From assembly GCF_001418655.1 (NCBI RefSeq), contig NZ_LIQZ01000148.1, positions 1 to 45,544 of the forward strand: 45,544 nucleotides of DNA, given 5' to 3'. The stretch is from Streptomyces phaeochromogenes (GTDB lineage: Bacteria > Actinomycetota > Actinomycetes > Streptomycetales > Streptomycetaceae). The notes beneath the pieces were generated by a model that searched no databases, was not told the DNA's origin, and saw only the letters and a list, made by a program, of their open reading frames with translations. The translations under genes and the position numbers were made by a program. This document shows, piece by piece, positions 1 to 7,274 of the stretch (within the stretch, counting starts at the first letter, position 1; each line of letters opens with the position of its first letter).

Positions 1-104
1 GACGCGCACCGCATTCATCCGCCCCGGCCCGCCCGCACCCGCACCACGGTCACCCGCTTCGCCGGTCCAGGACACGCGCCTCGGTCATCCGCCCCGTCCT
101 GGAA
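1..104. other. Window edge, no gene seen
   Basis: These 104 bases lie downstream of the lipid-transfer protein gene, which reads leftwards. I see no start with a ribosome site and no clear hairpin. The next gene of the operon, if any, lies outside the window. Confidence 0.4.
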
Positions 105-1277
105 TCAGCCCCGATCGTCCGAGCCCAGGATCAACCCCGACGTGGGGACCCCCGTACCCGCCGTTACCAGTACCCGGCCGGCCCCGGGTATCTGGTTCAC
201 GGAGGTGCCCCGGAGCTGTCGTACGCCTTCGGCCACGCCGTTCATGCCGTGCAGATAGGCCTCCCCGAGCTGCCCCCCGTGCGTGTTCAACGGCAACCGC
301 TCCTCGGCGACGAAGTCCGCGGCCTCACCCGGCTTGCAGAACCCGAACTCCTCCAGCTGCGTCAGCACGAACGGTGTGAAGTGGTCGTACAGGATCCCCA
401 CGTCTATTCCGGCCGGCGTCAGCCCGGACGTGCGCCACAGCTGCCGTGCCACCACGCCCATCTCCGGCAGCCCCGTCAGGTCGTCCCGGTAGAAGCTGGT
501 CATCTGCTCCTGCGCGCGGCCCGCGCCCTGGGCGGCTGCGGTGATCACGGCCGGCGGGTGCGGCAGGTCCCGCGCCCGCTCCACCGAGGTGACGACCAGG
601 GCCTGGCCGCCGTCGGTCTCCTGACAGCAGTCCAGCAGCCGCAACGGCTCGACGATCCACCGCGAGGCCGCATGGTCGGCGAGGGTGATCGGCTTGCCGT
701 GGAAATACGCCGCCGGGTTGGTCGCCGCGTACTTCCGGTCGACGACCGCGACCTGCCCGAACGCCTCGGGCGTCAGTCCGTACGTGTGCAGATAGCGCTG
801 GGCCGCCATCGCCACCCAGGACGCGGGCGTGAGCAGTCCGAAAGGCAGCGCCCAGCCGAGCGCCGCGCCCTCGGCCGACGGCTCGCGCCGCTGCACCCCC
901 GAACCGAATCTGCGTCCCGACCGCTCGTTGAACGCCCGGTAGCAGACCACCACCTCGGCCACGCCCGTGGCCACGGCCAGAGCGGCCTGTTGGACGGTCG
1001 CGCAGGCCGCACCTCCGCCGTAGTGGATCCGCGAGAAGAAGGACAGCTCGCCCATACCGGCCGCCTGGGCGACGGTGATCTCCGGGCTGGTGTCCATCGT
1101 GAACGTCACCATCCCGTCCACGTCGGCCGGTGTGAGCCCCGCGTCGTCGAGCGCGGCCCGCACCGCCTCGACGGCCAGCCGCAGCTCACTGCGCCCCGAG
1201 TCCTTGGAGAACTCGGTGGCCCCGATCCCGACGATCGCCGCCCGCCCGCCGAGCGTGTCCCTCGTCCGTACGCTCAT
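105..1277 (-). CDS. Lipid-transfer protein / thiolase-fold (Ltp2-like retro-aldolase subunit)
   Basis: This 390-residue thiolase-superfamily protein is of the SCP-x/Ltp type. It has the thiolase-fold GGAAC segment (Cys92) and the C-terminal NTHGGQLGEAYLHG block typical of lipid-transfer thiolases. In mycobacteria and Thermomonospora, Ltp2 pairs with the DUF35 domain of ChsH2 as an aldolase that removes the last side-chain carbons of a steroid CoA thioester. Here a MaoC-DUF35 protein is encoded two genes upstream, so the same role is inferred. The ATG at 1277 overlaps the stop of the MaoC gene by four bases (ATGA), showing translational coupling. It is the last visible gene of the operon. A plain thiolase is less likely given the neighbours. 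The actual substrate in Streptomyces is unproven. Confidence 0.88.
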   Translation of the reverse strand: MSVRTRDTLGGRAAIVGIGATEFSKDSGRSELRLAVEAVRAALDDAGLTPADVDGMVTFTMDTSPEITVAQAAGMGELSFFSRIHYGGGAACATVQQAALAVATGVAEVVVCYRAFNERSGRRFGSGVQRREPSAEGAALGWALPFGLLTPASWVAMAAQRYLHTYGLTPEAFGQVAVVDRKYAATNPAAYFHGKPITLADHAASRWIVEPLRLLDCCQETDGGQALVVTSVERARDLPHPPAVITAAAQGAGRAQEQMTSFYRDDLTGLPEMGVVARQLWRTSGLTPAGIDVGILYDHFTPFVLTQLEEFGFCKPGEAADFVAEERLPLNTHGGQLGEAYLHGMNGVAEGVRQLRGTSVNQIPGAGRVLVTAGTGVPTSGLILGSDDRG

Positions 1278-1792
1278 GGCCGACTCCCCGCCGCCTCGTG
1301 GACCGCGGCGTCCTCGGCTCCCTCAATGCCCTCAGCGCCCTCAGCGCCCTGGGCTACACGGGCTCCATCGGCTCCCACAGCGCCAGCGGCTCCGGGAACA
1401 GTGACCGTGACCGTCCCGGTGACATGTCTGCCGATCCCGTTGGCCCCCACCACCCTGACCGTCGCCGTGTCGCCATCGACCGCCTCCACCGTGCCGGTCA
1501 ACACCATCGTGTCGCCCGGGTAGTTGGGAGCGCCCAGCCTGATCGCGACCCTCCGCAGCACCGACCTGGGTCCGAACCGGTCCGTGATGTAACGCCCGAC
1601 CAGCCCGTTGGTCGTCAGGATGTTCATGAAGATGTCCGGCGAACCCTTCTGCCGGGCGAGCTCCGCGTCATGGTGCACGTCCTGGTAGTCCCGCGACGCG
1701 ATCGCCCCGGCGACGATGAGCGTGCGGGTGATCTCGATCTCCAGCGGCGGCAGGACGTCCCCGACCCGCACCGGCCCGACCTCGGTGTTCAT
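1274..1792 (-). CDS. MaoC-family enoyl-CoA hydratase (ChsH1-like)
   Basis: This 172-residue single hot-dog protein resembles the catalytic half of the ChsH1-ChsH2 steroid enoyl-CoA hydratase. The catalytic pair is visible as Asp35 and His40 in SRDYQDVHHD, five residues apart as in the family. I chose the ATG at 1792 because it overlaps the preceding acyl-CoA dehydrogenase stop as ATGA; a longer upstream start would run far into that gene. The last ~40 residues are a Gly/Ala/Glu low-complexity tail (GAEGAEGIEGAE) coded by a 9-base repeat near 1320-1360. The tail is outside the fold and probably dispensable. The partner subunit is inferred to be the MaoC-DUF35 protein at 2864-3931. Confidence 0.87.
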   Translation of the reverse strand: MNTEVGPVRVGDVLPPLEIEITRTLIVAGAIASRDYQDVHHDAELARQKGSPDIFMNILTTNGLVGRYITDRFGPRSVLRRVAIRLGAPNYPGDTMVLTGTVEAVDGDTATVRVVGANGIGRHVTGTVTVTVPGAAGAVGADGARVAQGAEGAEGIEGAEDAAVHEAAGSRP

Positions 1793-2862
1793 GCGTCCCC
1801 CTCTCCGTCCACGATCAACGCCCCCAGCTCCTGGAGCACTTCGCTCCCGCACCCCAGATACGCGTCAAGCTGCCGCCCCCACAGAAAGTGCCGGTGCACG
1901 GGATGGTCGAGGTCGGCCCCCATACCGCCGTGCAGATGCTGTCCCGCGTGCACCACGCGATGCCCCGCCTCCGACGCCCACCAGGCCGCGGTCAGCGCGT
2001 GCGTCGCGTAGTCCAGCCCCTCGTCCCGCCGCCAGGCCGCTTCGTAGGCCGTGACCCGTATCGCCTCGGTGTCCATGTACGCGTCGGCCGCCCGGAGTTG
2101 GACCCCCTGCTTGGTCGCGAGCGGTCTCCCGAACTGCTCGCGGGTGTTGGTGTAATCGACCGCCCGGGCCACCGACCCCGCGCACACCCCGGCCTGCAGC
2201 CCCGCGAAGGCGGTACGCGCGGTGGCCAGTACGTCGTCGTACGCGTCCTGGCCCGCCGCAACCGCTTCGGGACCGCCCTGCCGCTCGCCCAGGCTCCCGC
2301 CCAGCGGCTCGCCCGGTGTCGCGTCCAGCATCAGCCGTCCCGCCGACCAGGGCGCCGTCAGCTCGACGGGATCGCACCGCGCGTCCCCGGTCCGTACGAG
2401 CCACAGGCCGTGCTCCTCGTCGGCGACCAGGACATGCGTGGCGTCGCGGAGCCACGGCACCACGGGGACCGCACCGCTCAACTCCCCCGATCCGCCCACC
2501 CGTACGGCAGCCTCGGGCAGGGCGCCGGTGACGACCACCGCGCCGTCCCCGATCGCGGGCAGCAGCCGCTCCCGCTGCTCCGCCGAACCATGGGCCGACA
2601 CCGCCAGCAGCCCGTACACACAGCTCGCCGCGAACGGCACCTGAGCCGTGGTCCGCCCCTGTTCCTCCAGTAGCAGCACCAGTCCGAGGAGCCCGATGTC
2701 CTCGACGGCAGCCGGCAACCCGGCCTCGCACAACGCCTTCCACAGCTCGGCGTCGCTGCCGGTGCCCGCGGCTGTCAGCCGCTCGTGGGTGGACAGGTCG
2801 CCGAAGATCCGCGCGGCCAGATCGCGGGCCGCCGCCTGCTCCTCCGTGGGCGTGAAGTCCAT
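1789..2862 (-). CDS. Acyl-CoA dehydrogenase family protein (FadE28/ChsE1-like subunit)
   Basis: This 357-residue acyl-CoA dehydrogenase-fold protein is shorter than the usual ~380-400. It keeps the C-terminal FAD-contact region (YTNTREQFGRP) and the closing block GGMGADLDHPVHRHF. I do not see the middle-domain motif of the form SEP.AGTD that its neighbour has; the equivalent stretch reads GALPEAAVRV. This matches the pattern of ChsE1, which works only as a heterotetramer with ChsE2. The role inferred is alpha,beta-dehydrogenation of a short steroid side-chain CoA ester. It sits one base from the MaoC-DUF35 stop and overlaps the MaoC gene, so it is co-translated. Confidence 0.88.
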   Translation of the reverse strand: MDFTPTEEQAAARDLAARIFGDLSTHERLTAAGTGSDAELWKALCEAGLPAAVEDIGLLGLVLLLEEQGRTTAQVPFAASCVYGLLAVSAHGSAEQRERLLPAIGDGAVVVTGALPEAAVRVGGSGELSGAVPVVPWLRDATHVLVADEEHGLWLVRTGDARCDPVELTAPWSAGRLMLDATPGEPLGGSLGERQGGPEAVAAGQDAYDDVLATARTAFAGLQAGVCAGSVARAVDYTNTREQFGRPLATKQGVQLRAADAYMDTEAIRVTAYEAAWRRDEGLDYATHALTAAWWASEAGHRVVHAGQHLHGGMGADLDHPVHRHFLWGRQLDAYLGCGSEVLQELGALIVDGEGDA

Positions 2863-2863
2863 G

Positions 2864-3931
2864 TCAGCCCCCGCTCCTCTCGACGGCCCGGAAGACCGGC
2901 AGCTCCAACTCCTCGTCCACCTGCTCGAACTCCAGCCGGACCGGCATCCCGATCCGCACCCGGTCGTGCTGCACCCCCACCACGTTGCTGATCATCCGCA
3001 CGCCCTCCGCGAGTTCGATCAGCCCCACCGCATACGGCGGGTCGAAGGCCGGGAAGGGCGGGTGATGCATCACCACGTACGAATAGACGGTCCCCTCGCC
3101 GCCCGCCTCGACCGTGTCCCAGTCCGGGCAACCGCATGCGTTGCACCCCGGCAGCCAGGGGAATCTCAGCGTCCTGCATCCGTCGCAGCGCTGTATGAGC
3201 AGCCGGTGCCGGGACACGCCCTCCCAGAAGCCGGCGTTGTCGCGATTGACGACTGGGCGGGGCCGCTTGGGCCGTGAGGTCCCGGCGGTCCCGGCGGTCC
3301 CGGCGATCTCCCGTGGGATCTCGGCAGCCCTCGCAGCCCCCGCAGTCCTAGCAACCGCACCTGCCCCCTCCGCCTTCGGAGCGCTCCTTCTCCGGCCCGC
3401 GGGCACGTACTTCAGGATCCGGAACCGATGTGTCCCCACCGGTCGGCCGGCCACCCGGACGTCCATCCGCGTCGTGACGAAGTACCCCGTGCCCAGCTTG
3501 GTCGTCTTGCGCTCGGAGACCGACTCGATCACCGCGTCGAAGGTGATCGCGTCCCCGGGCCGCAGGGGCCGCAGATACTCCTGCTCGCAGTCGGTGGCGA
3601 CCACCGAGGTGTACCCGGCGTCGTCGAGGAGCCCGAGGAGCTCGTCGTACGCCTCGGAGCGCCCCGCGTGCCCGGAGAGACCTCCCATCGTCCATGCCTG
3701 GAGCATGGTGGGCGGCGCTATGGCGTCCGCTCCCACGTACGCCGGATTCGTGTCTCCCATCGCCTCGCACCAGTGCCGGATCATCGGCTCGTTGACCAGG
3801 TCCTTGCCCAGGCCACCGACCGCGGCGGCCTGGCCCTCGTACGCCTTCGCCCGCGCGAACACGTCCTCGTACTCGCCGCCCTCGTCCAAGGCCGTCGCCC
3901 CCTCGCCACCCGGAACCTCCCGCTCGCTCAC
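2864..3931 (-). CDS. Bifunctional MaoC / DUF35 OB-fold Zn-ribbon protein (ChsH2-like)
   Basis: This protein has 355 residues from the GTG at 3931, which overlaps the upstream dehydrogenase stop (GTGA). Residues ~25-175 are a MaoC hot-dog domain in which the catalytic His is replaced: GDTNPAYVG has Asp60 but Tyr65 where His is expected. Residues ~178-228 are an Ala/Gly/Thr/Arg-rich linker. Residues ~245-350 are a DUF35 domain with a rubredoxin-like zinc ribbon (Cys249, Cys252, Cys263, Cys266) and an OB fold. In the known system the MaoC half completes the hydratase with ChsH1 and the DUF35 half binds Ltp2 to form the aldolase. Both partners are encoded just downstream. Much longer in-frame starts exist but would lie inside the neighbouring gene. 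Confidence 0.9.
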   Translation of the reverse strand: MSEREVPGGEGATALDEGGEYEDVFARAKAYEGQAAAVGGLGKDLVNEPMIRHWCEAMGDTNPAYVGADAIAPPTMLQAWTMGGLSGHAGRSEAYDELLGLLDDAGYTSVVATDCEQEYLRPLRPGDAITFDAVIESVSERKTTKLGTGYFVTTRMDVRVAGRPVGTHRFRILKYVPAGRRRSAPKAEGAGAVARTAGAARAAEIPREIAGTAGTAGTSRPKRPRPVVNRDNAGFWEGVSRHRLLIQRCDGCRTLRFPWLPGCNACGCPDWDTVEAGGEGTVYSYVVMHHPPFPAFDPPYAVGLIELAEGVRMISNVVGVQHDRVRIGMPVRLEFEQVDEELELPVFRAVERSGG

Positions 3932-5172
3932 CGCCGCCCCCTGGCCATCCCGAGCCGCATCGTCGCCACGATCTCCCGCTGCACCTCGCTCACCCCGCCC
4001 CCGAACGTGTTGATCTGAGCCGCCCTGTTCATCCGCTCCAGCTCGCCGTCCCCGAACACACCCGGCGATCCGGAACGGACCAGCGCGTCCGACCCGACAA
4101 TTTCTTGACACATTCGGTACACCGCGACCGCCGATTCGGTTCCCACGACTTTCACTCCGCTCGCGTCGCCGGGTGCCAGCCGGCCCGCCCCCACATCACC
4201 CACCAAACGCCAGTTGAGCAGGCGTGTTGCCGCCAGCCGGGCATGTACTTCGGCCAGCCTCGACCGCACCCACGGCTCGTCAACCCTGCGCCGCCCAGTC
4301 ACCGGATCGGGGGTACGGGCGGCGGCCAGCGCGGCTGCGTAGAAGTCCTCGGCCTGCATGCCGATCGCCGCGAGCGCGACCCGTTCGTGGTTGAGCTGGT
4401 TGGTGATGAGCCCCCAGCCGCCGTTCTCCTCACCGACGAGGTTGGCCGCCGGGACCCGGATGCCGTCGTAGTACGTGGCTGTCGTGGTCAGCCCGCCCAC
4501 CGTCGCGATCGGCGTCCACGAGAACCCGGGGTCGTCGGTGGGCACGAGCAGGATCGAGATCCCCTTGTGCTTCGGCGCGTCGGGATCCGTACGGCAGGCG
4601 AGCCAGATCCAGTCGGCCTGCTGGGCGTTGGAGGTGAACACCTTCTGCCCGTCGACAAGCCACTCACCATCACCATCGCCATGACCACGGCGCACGGCCC
4701 GGGTCCGCAGTGACGCCAGATCCGTCCCGGCGGACGGCTCGCTGTACCCGATCGCGAACACGAGTTCGCCGCGCAGGATCCGCGGCAGGAAGTAGTCCTT
4801 CTGTTCCTCGGTGCCGTACTTCATGAGCGTCGGCCCGACCGTGTTGAGCGTGACCATGGAGACCGGAGCGCCCGCCCGGTAGGCCTCGTCGAAGAAGACG
4901 AACTGCTCGTCGGCGCCGCGCCCCTGGCCTCCGTAGGCGACGGGCCAGCCGAGCCCCAGCCACCCGTCGGCACCGATGCGGCGCAAGAGCGCCCGCTGCC
5001 GGTCCGAGACACCGGGCTCACCCGGCTCCGAGCCCGAGCCCGAACCCGAGTCCGAACCCGAGTCCGAGTCCGAGTCCGCAGGCGACGGCGGTCCGTCCGG
5101 CATCAGGTCCCGGAAGTACGTGCGGAGTTCGGCGCGCAGCCGTCGCTGGCGCTCGGTGGGGGCGAGGTGCAC
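3928..5172 (-). CDS. Acyl-CoA dehydrogenase (FadE29/ChsE2-like, catalytic subunit)
   Basis: This 414-residue acyl-CoA dehydrogenase is the first gene of the operon. It has the FAD-binding middle-domain motif YSEPSAGTDLASL and the C-terminal INTFGGGVSEVQREIVA block. It starts at GTG 5172, with GGGAGGG at ~5182-5188 as ribosome site. It probably forms an alpha2beta2 enzyme with the dehydrogenase at 1789-2862. Between the N-terminal helix and the conserved IGADGWLGLGWP region lies an Asp/Ser/Gly-rich insert of about 20 residues coded by nine tandem hexamers (5027-5080). The insert is unusual for the family and probably an exposed loop. A candidate operator lies 38 bases upstream of the start. 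Confidence 0.9.
   Translation of the reverse strand: MHLAPTERQRRLRAELRTYFRDLMPDGPPSPADSDSDSGSDSGSGSGSEPGEPGVSDRQRALLRRIGADGWLGLGWPVAYGGQGRGADEQFVFFDEAYRAGAPVSMVTLNTVGPTLMKYGTEEQKDYFLPRILRGELVFAIGYSEPSAGTDLASLRTRAVRRGHGDGDGEWLVDGQKVFTSNAQQADWIWLACRTDPDAPKHKGISILLVPTDDPGFSWTPIATVGGLTTTATYYDGIRVPAANLVGEENGGWGLITNQLNHERVALAAIGMQAEDFYAAALAAARTPDPVTGRRRVDEPWVRSRLAEVHARLAATRLLNWRLVGDVGAGRLAPGDASGVKVVGTESAVAVYRMCQEIVGSDALVRSGSPGVFGDGELERMNRAAQINTFGGGVSEVQREIVATMRLGMARGRR
5027..5080. repeat. Hexanucleotide repeat inside the dehydrogenase gene
   Basis: Nine tandem copies of a six-base unit (CCGAGT, CCGAGC or CCGAAC type) code for the Asp/Ser/Gly-rich loop of the ChsE2-like protein. The repeat keeps the reading frame because the unit length is a multiple of three, so copy number changes would alter only loop length. 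Confidence 0.85.
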
Positions 5173-5209
5173 GACGACGGCCCTCCCGGACCTCGTACGA
5201 ACAAGGATT

Positions 5210-5226
5210 TCTGACTGTCCGTCAGA
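5210..5226. promoter_or_regulatory. Candidate TetR-type operator for the side-chain degradation operon
   Basis: This is a perfect inverted repeat TCTGAC-TGTCC-GTCAGA (6-bp arms, 5-bp spacer). It lies 38 bases upstream of the GTG of the first operon gene, where a promoter is expected. TetR-family repressors of acyl-CoA metabolism often use sites of this size and shape. It does not match the KstR or KstR2 consensus that I remember. No regulator gene is adjacent in the window, so the cognate protein is unknown. Confidence 0.55.
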
Positions 5227-5297
5227 TAGATGGGACTGTCAAGGTCACGGACCTCGACCGCCGGGGTCACGATCGCCCGCCCGGCGCACATGCGGAA

Positions 5298-5337
5298 ACG
5301 TCTGCGCGGCGGCACCCAAGTGCCGCCGCGCAGACGT
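5298..5337 (-). terminator. Strong hairpin terminator after the small secreted protein gene
   Basis: This is an 18-bp perfect stem (5298-5315 with 5320-5337) and a CCAA loop. Read on the minus strand it is followed by TTTCC. It lies about 75 bases past the stop at 5413 and before the dehydrogenase operon promoter, so it insulates the two minus-strand units. Confidence 0.75.
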
Positions 5338-5412
5338 GTTACCACCCCACAAAGCACCCCACTGAGGAGGCGTACGACCGCCGGGGGTCTCCAGTCCCCG
5401 ACAGCCGCCGGC

Positions 5413-5724
5413 TCACCAGAGCTCGGTGAAGTTGACGGCGGTGTTCTCGTTCGACTGGTCGATGGCCGTGAACGCGGAACCGTTCACCTGGGCCGTGTTG
5501 CTCTGGTTCGAGGCACCGGAGCCGACGGCCTGCTGCTGCGTCGTGGACGAGGTCCCGTAGTTGTCGCCGCCGACGCCGCTGCCGACGACGTTCGCCACGG
5601 CCGCGTTCGATCCGTTGTCCGCGAAGGCGCCGTTGTCGGCCGCCGCAACGCCCGTGAAGAGGGCGGCGGCGAGCGGCAGGGCTGCCGCGGCGGCGAGAAG
5701 GCGGGCGGTACGGATGCTTGCCAT
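5413..5724 (-). CDS. Small secreted Asn/Ser/Thr/Gln-rich protein, function unknown
   Basis: This 103-residue protein starts at ATG 5724, preceded by GGAGGAAA. Residues 1-29 form a typical Sec signal peptide (Arg near the N-terminus, Ala/Leu core, cleavage expected after VAAA). The mature ~74 residues are small, polar and cysteine-free, rich in Asn, Gly, Ser, Thr and Gln (for example TSSTTQQQ), and end in FTELW. I do not recognise a named family. It lacks the chaplin pattern of two Cys, and I could not match it to rodlins. The composition would suit a cell-surface or aggregation-prone exported protein, but that is inference. A longer in-frame upstream start would place the signal peptide internally and was rejected. 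Confidence 0.8.
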   Translation of the reverse strand: MASIRTARLLAAAAALPLAAALFTGVAAADNGAFADNGSNAAVANVVGSGVGGDNYGTSSTTQQQAVGSGASNQSNTAQVNGSAFTAIDQSNENTAVNFTELW

Positions 5725-6107
5725 GTCTTTTCCTCCAGAAGCGGAAGTTCGCACCGGCCAGGACCGGCTGAGTACGGCTTGTTCCAAGGCAGTTGGCCGA
5801 CCGCCTCGGTGTCTGTCACAACGTCGCGAGACCAGAATTGCCCACCGAATCCCCGGCGAACCACCCCGGAAGGCACTATTCGCTCGCAAGCGTGAGGACA
5901 TGTCGATAAACCCCCTTCATACGACCAAAACCGCAGATCAGGGCGGTGTGGGCGACTCAATCCCATACGCCGCAAGGGACGAAGCGTTCCGGCACGTTTT
6001 CAGCCAATCCCACGGGGCCGGTTTCCATCCCCTCCCGACCGAGCCCTCCTTCGCTCCACCCCGGAGCACCTCTTCCTTTTTTCGAACACTCGTACGAACA
6101 TAGAGTC
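5725..6107. other. Divergent intergenic region with promoters of the secreted protein and Prim-Pol genes
   Basis: This 383-bp region separates the divergent genes at 5413-5724 and 6108-6977. Apart from the SOS-like box at 6082-6097 I found no convincing operator, tRNA or small gene. An upstream in-frame extension of the Prim-Pol frame (from 5946) has no ribosome site and is regarded as non-coding. Confidence 0.45.
6082..6097. promoter_or_regulatory. SOS-box-like palindrome at the Prim-Pol gene start
   Basis: The 16-mer TCGAAC-ACTC-GTACGA matches the actinobacterial/Bacillus-type LexA site TCGAAC-N4-GTTCGA at 11 of 12 defined positions. It lies 10 bases before the ATG at 6108, where LexA would block RNA polymerase. 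That a DNA primase/polymerase gene follows makes damage control plausible. Confidence 0.5.
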
Positions 6108-6977
6108 ATGGCCACCATCGACCGGCAGGCCACGACGCTGGCCCTCGCACACGCCCTGTCAGCCGCCGAACGCGGACTGGCCGTCATCCCGCTGTCCCGA
6201 ACCAAACTTCCGGCACTGCGCTCCCCGCATCGTGACGATCCGACGGCCCCGCTCTGCCACGGCGAGTGCGGCCGCTTCGGGCACGGGGTGTACGACGCCT
6301 CGATCGACCCCGTACGCATCCGAGAGCTCTTCGCCGCCGCCCCCTGGGCCACCGGCTACGGCATCGCCTGCGGGCTGGACCCCCATCACCTGATCGGCAT
6401 CGACCTCGACACCAAATCGGGTACGGACTCGTCCGCGGCACTCCGGGAACTGGCCCTGCGCCACCTGTTCACGATCCCGGATACGGTCGTCGTGCTGACC
6501 CCCAGCGGCGGCCGTCATGTCTGGCTGAGCGGCCCGCCAGACGTCGTCGTCCCCAACTCGGCCGGCCGCCTGGCCCCCGGAATCGACATCCGCGGCGCGG
6601 GCGGCTACCTCGTGGGCCCCGGCTCACGCACCGAACACGGCGCCTACGGCACGGCCCCGGGCACCGCCCACCTGGCACCCGCCGCCTGCCCGCCGTCCCT
6701 TCTGCAGCTCCTCCTGCCCCCGCCGCGCACCGGCCGCCACGCCGGCCCTGCCTCGGCGGGGCAACACGGCCAGGGCCTCGTCCAGTTCGTGCTCGCCGCC
6801 CACGAGGGCCAGCGCAACACCCGCCTCTTCTGGGCCGCCTGCCGTGCCTACGAGAACGGCCTCGGCCAGGACCTCACCGAGGCCCTCGTCGACGCCGCCA
6901 TCCACACCGGCCTCACCGAACGCGAGGCCCGCTCGACCATCACCTCGGCATCCCGCATGACGAGGCACCGCCCCTAG
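6108..6977 (+). CDS. Bifunctional DNA primase/polymerase (AEP, Prim-Pol domain), catalytically intact
   Basis: This 289-residue stand-alone archaeo-eukaryotic primase-type protein starts at ATG 6108. Catalytic residues are visible: Asp99 and Asp101 in GIDLDTKSG, His137 in PSGGRHVWL and Asp160 in PGIDIRGAGGY. An early Cys/His cluster (CHGECGRFGHG, residues 50-60) may bind zinc. There is no helicase domain, unlike plasmid Prim-Pols, so it may serve in repair or restart and not in plasmid replication. There is no clear Shine-Dalgarno, and an SOS-like box abuts the start. It lies near tRNA-Ser, a typical element target, but no integrase or attachment repeats were seen. A second, degenerate Prim-Pol is encoded at 12799-13464. 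Confidence 0.85.
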   Translation: MATIDRQATTLALAHALSAAERGLAVIPLSRTKLPALRSPHRDDPTAPLCHGECGRFGHGVYDASIDPVRIRELFAAAPWATGYGIACGLDPHHLIGIDLDTKSGTDSSAALRELALRHLFTIPDTVVVLTPSGGRHVWLSGPPDVVVPNSAGRLAPGIDIRGAGGYLVGPGSRTEHGAYGTAPGTAHLAPAACPPSLLQLLLPPPRTGRHAGPASAGQHGQGLVQFVLAAHEGQRNTRLFWAACRAYENGLGQDLTEALVDAAIHTGLTEREARSTITSASRMTRHRP

Positions 6978-7097
6978 CCCCGCCACAACCGAAAACGGCC
7001 CCCCTATGAGCCCCGAAAACCGAGGAAGGCCGACCAACAACCACTCACGCGCGCGTGCACCCCAAAAACACCTATGCAACGCACCACCAAGAACAAC

Positions 7098-7133
7098 AGG
7101 GGCGCCCGGAACCTCTCGGTTCCGGACGCCCCT
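7098..7133 (-). terminator. Terminator of tRNA-Ser(TGA)
   Basis: The hairpin has arms 7098-7113 and 7118-7133 (one mismatch) and a four-base loop. It starts 14 bases past the tRNA 3' end on the minus strand and is followed there by a T-rich stretch (TGTTGTTCTT). It lies convergent to the Prim-Pol gene. Confidence 0.75.
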
Positions 7134-7146
7134 GCTTCCCGCACTG

Positions 7147-7233
7147 CGGTGGGTGTGGGATTTGAACCCACGGTCACATCGCTGCGACGACGGTTTTCAA
7201 GACCGTTCCCTTAGGCCGCTCGGGCAACCCACC
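7147..7233 (-). tRNA. tRNA-Ser (anticodon TGA)
   Basis: This 87-nt class II tRNA has a seven-bp acceptor stem GGTGGGT/ACCCACC. The anticodon loop CTTGAAA gives anticodon TGA (reads UCA). There is a long variable arm of the serine type and a T loop GGTTCAAATCC. The 3' CCA is not encoded (the genome reads GCA after the acceptor). Its 5' end touches the HtrA-side hairpin. Confidence 0.93.
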
Positions 7234-7260
7234 CCGCGCCGCTGGGAGATCGGCGCGGGG
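7232..7260 (-). terminator. GC-rich hairpin between htrA-type gene and tRNA-Ser
   Basis: Perfect 10-bp arms CCCCGCGCCG and CGGCGCGGGG surround a nine-base loop. On the minus strand it lies 14 bases after the protease stop and its distal arm shares the first two bases of the tRNA. It may terminate protease transcripts or be part of the tRNA precursor. No T-run follows. Confidence 0.5.
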
Positions 7261-7274
7261 ACAAGACTAACCGG

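Noticed and set aside
249..1523. Long plus-strand open frame antisense to the lipid-transfer and MaoC genes
   Set aside because: Arg/Pro/His-rich translation typical of antisense frames in high-GC DNA, with no ribosome site. The minus strand holds clear family motifs.
1789..2862. Short acyl-CoA dehydrogenase lacking a FAD motif as a pseudogene
   Set aside because: Frame intact, C-terminal motifs conserved, and the loss is expected for a ChsE1-type subunit of a heterotetramer.
5192..5203. CTCGTACGAACA also present at 6089-6100, possible shared operator or SOS site
   Set aside because: Only the 6082-6097 copy has the full two-armed LexA pattern. The other is a half-match and probably coincidence.
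6108..7260. Prim-Pol gene next to tRNA-Ser as remnant of an integrated plasmid
   Set aside because: No integrase, excisionase, transfer gene or direct repeat of the tRNA 3' end was seen. The protein has no helicase domain, and flanking genes look like core genome.
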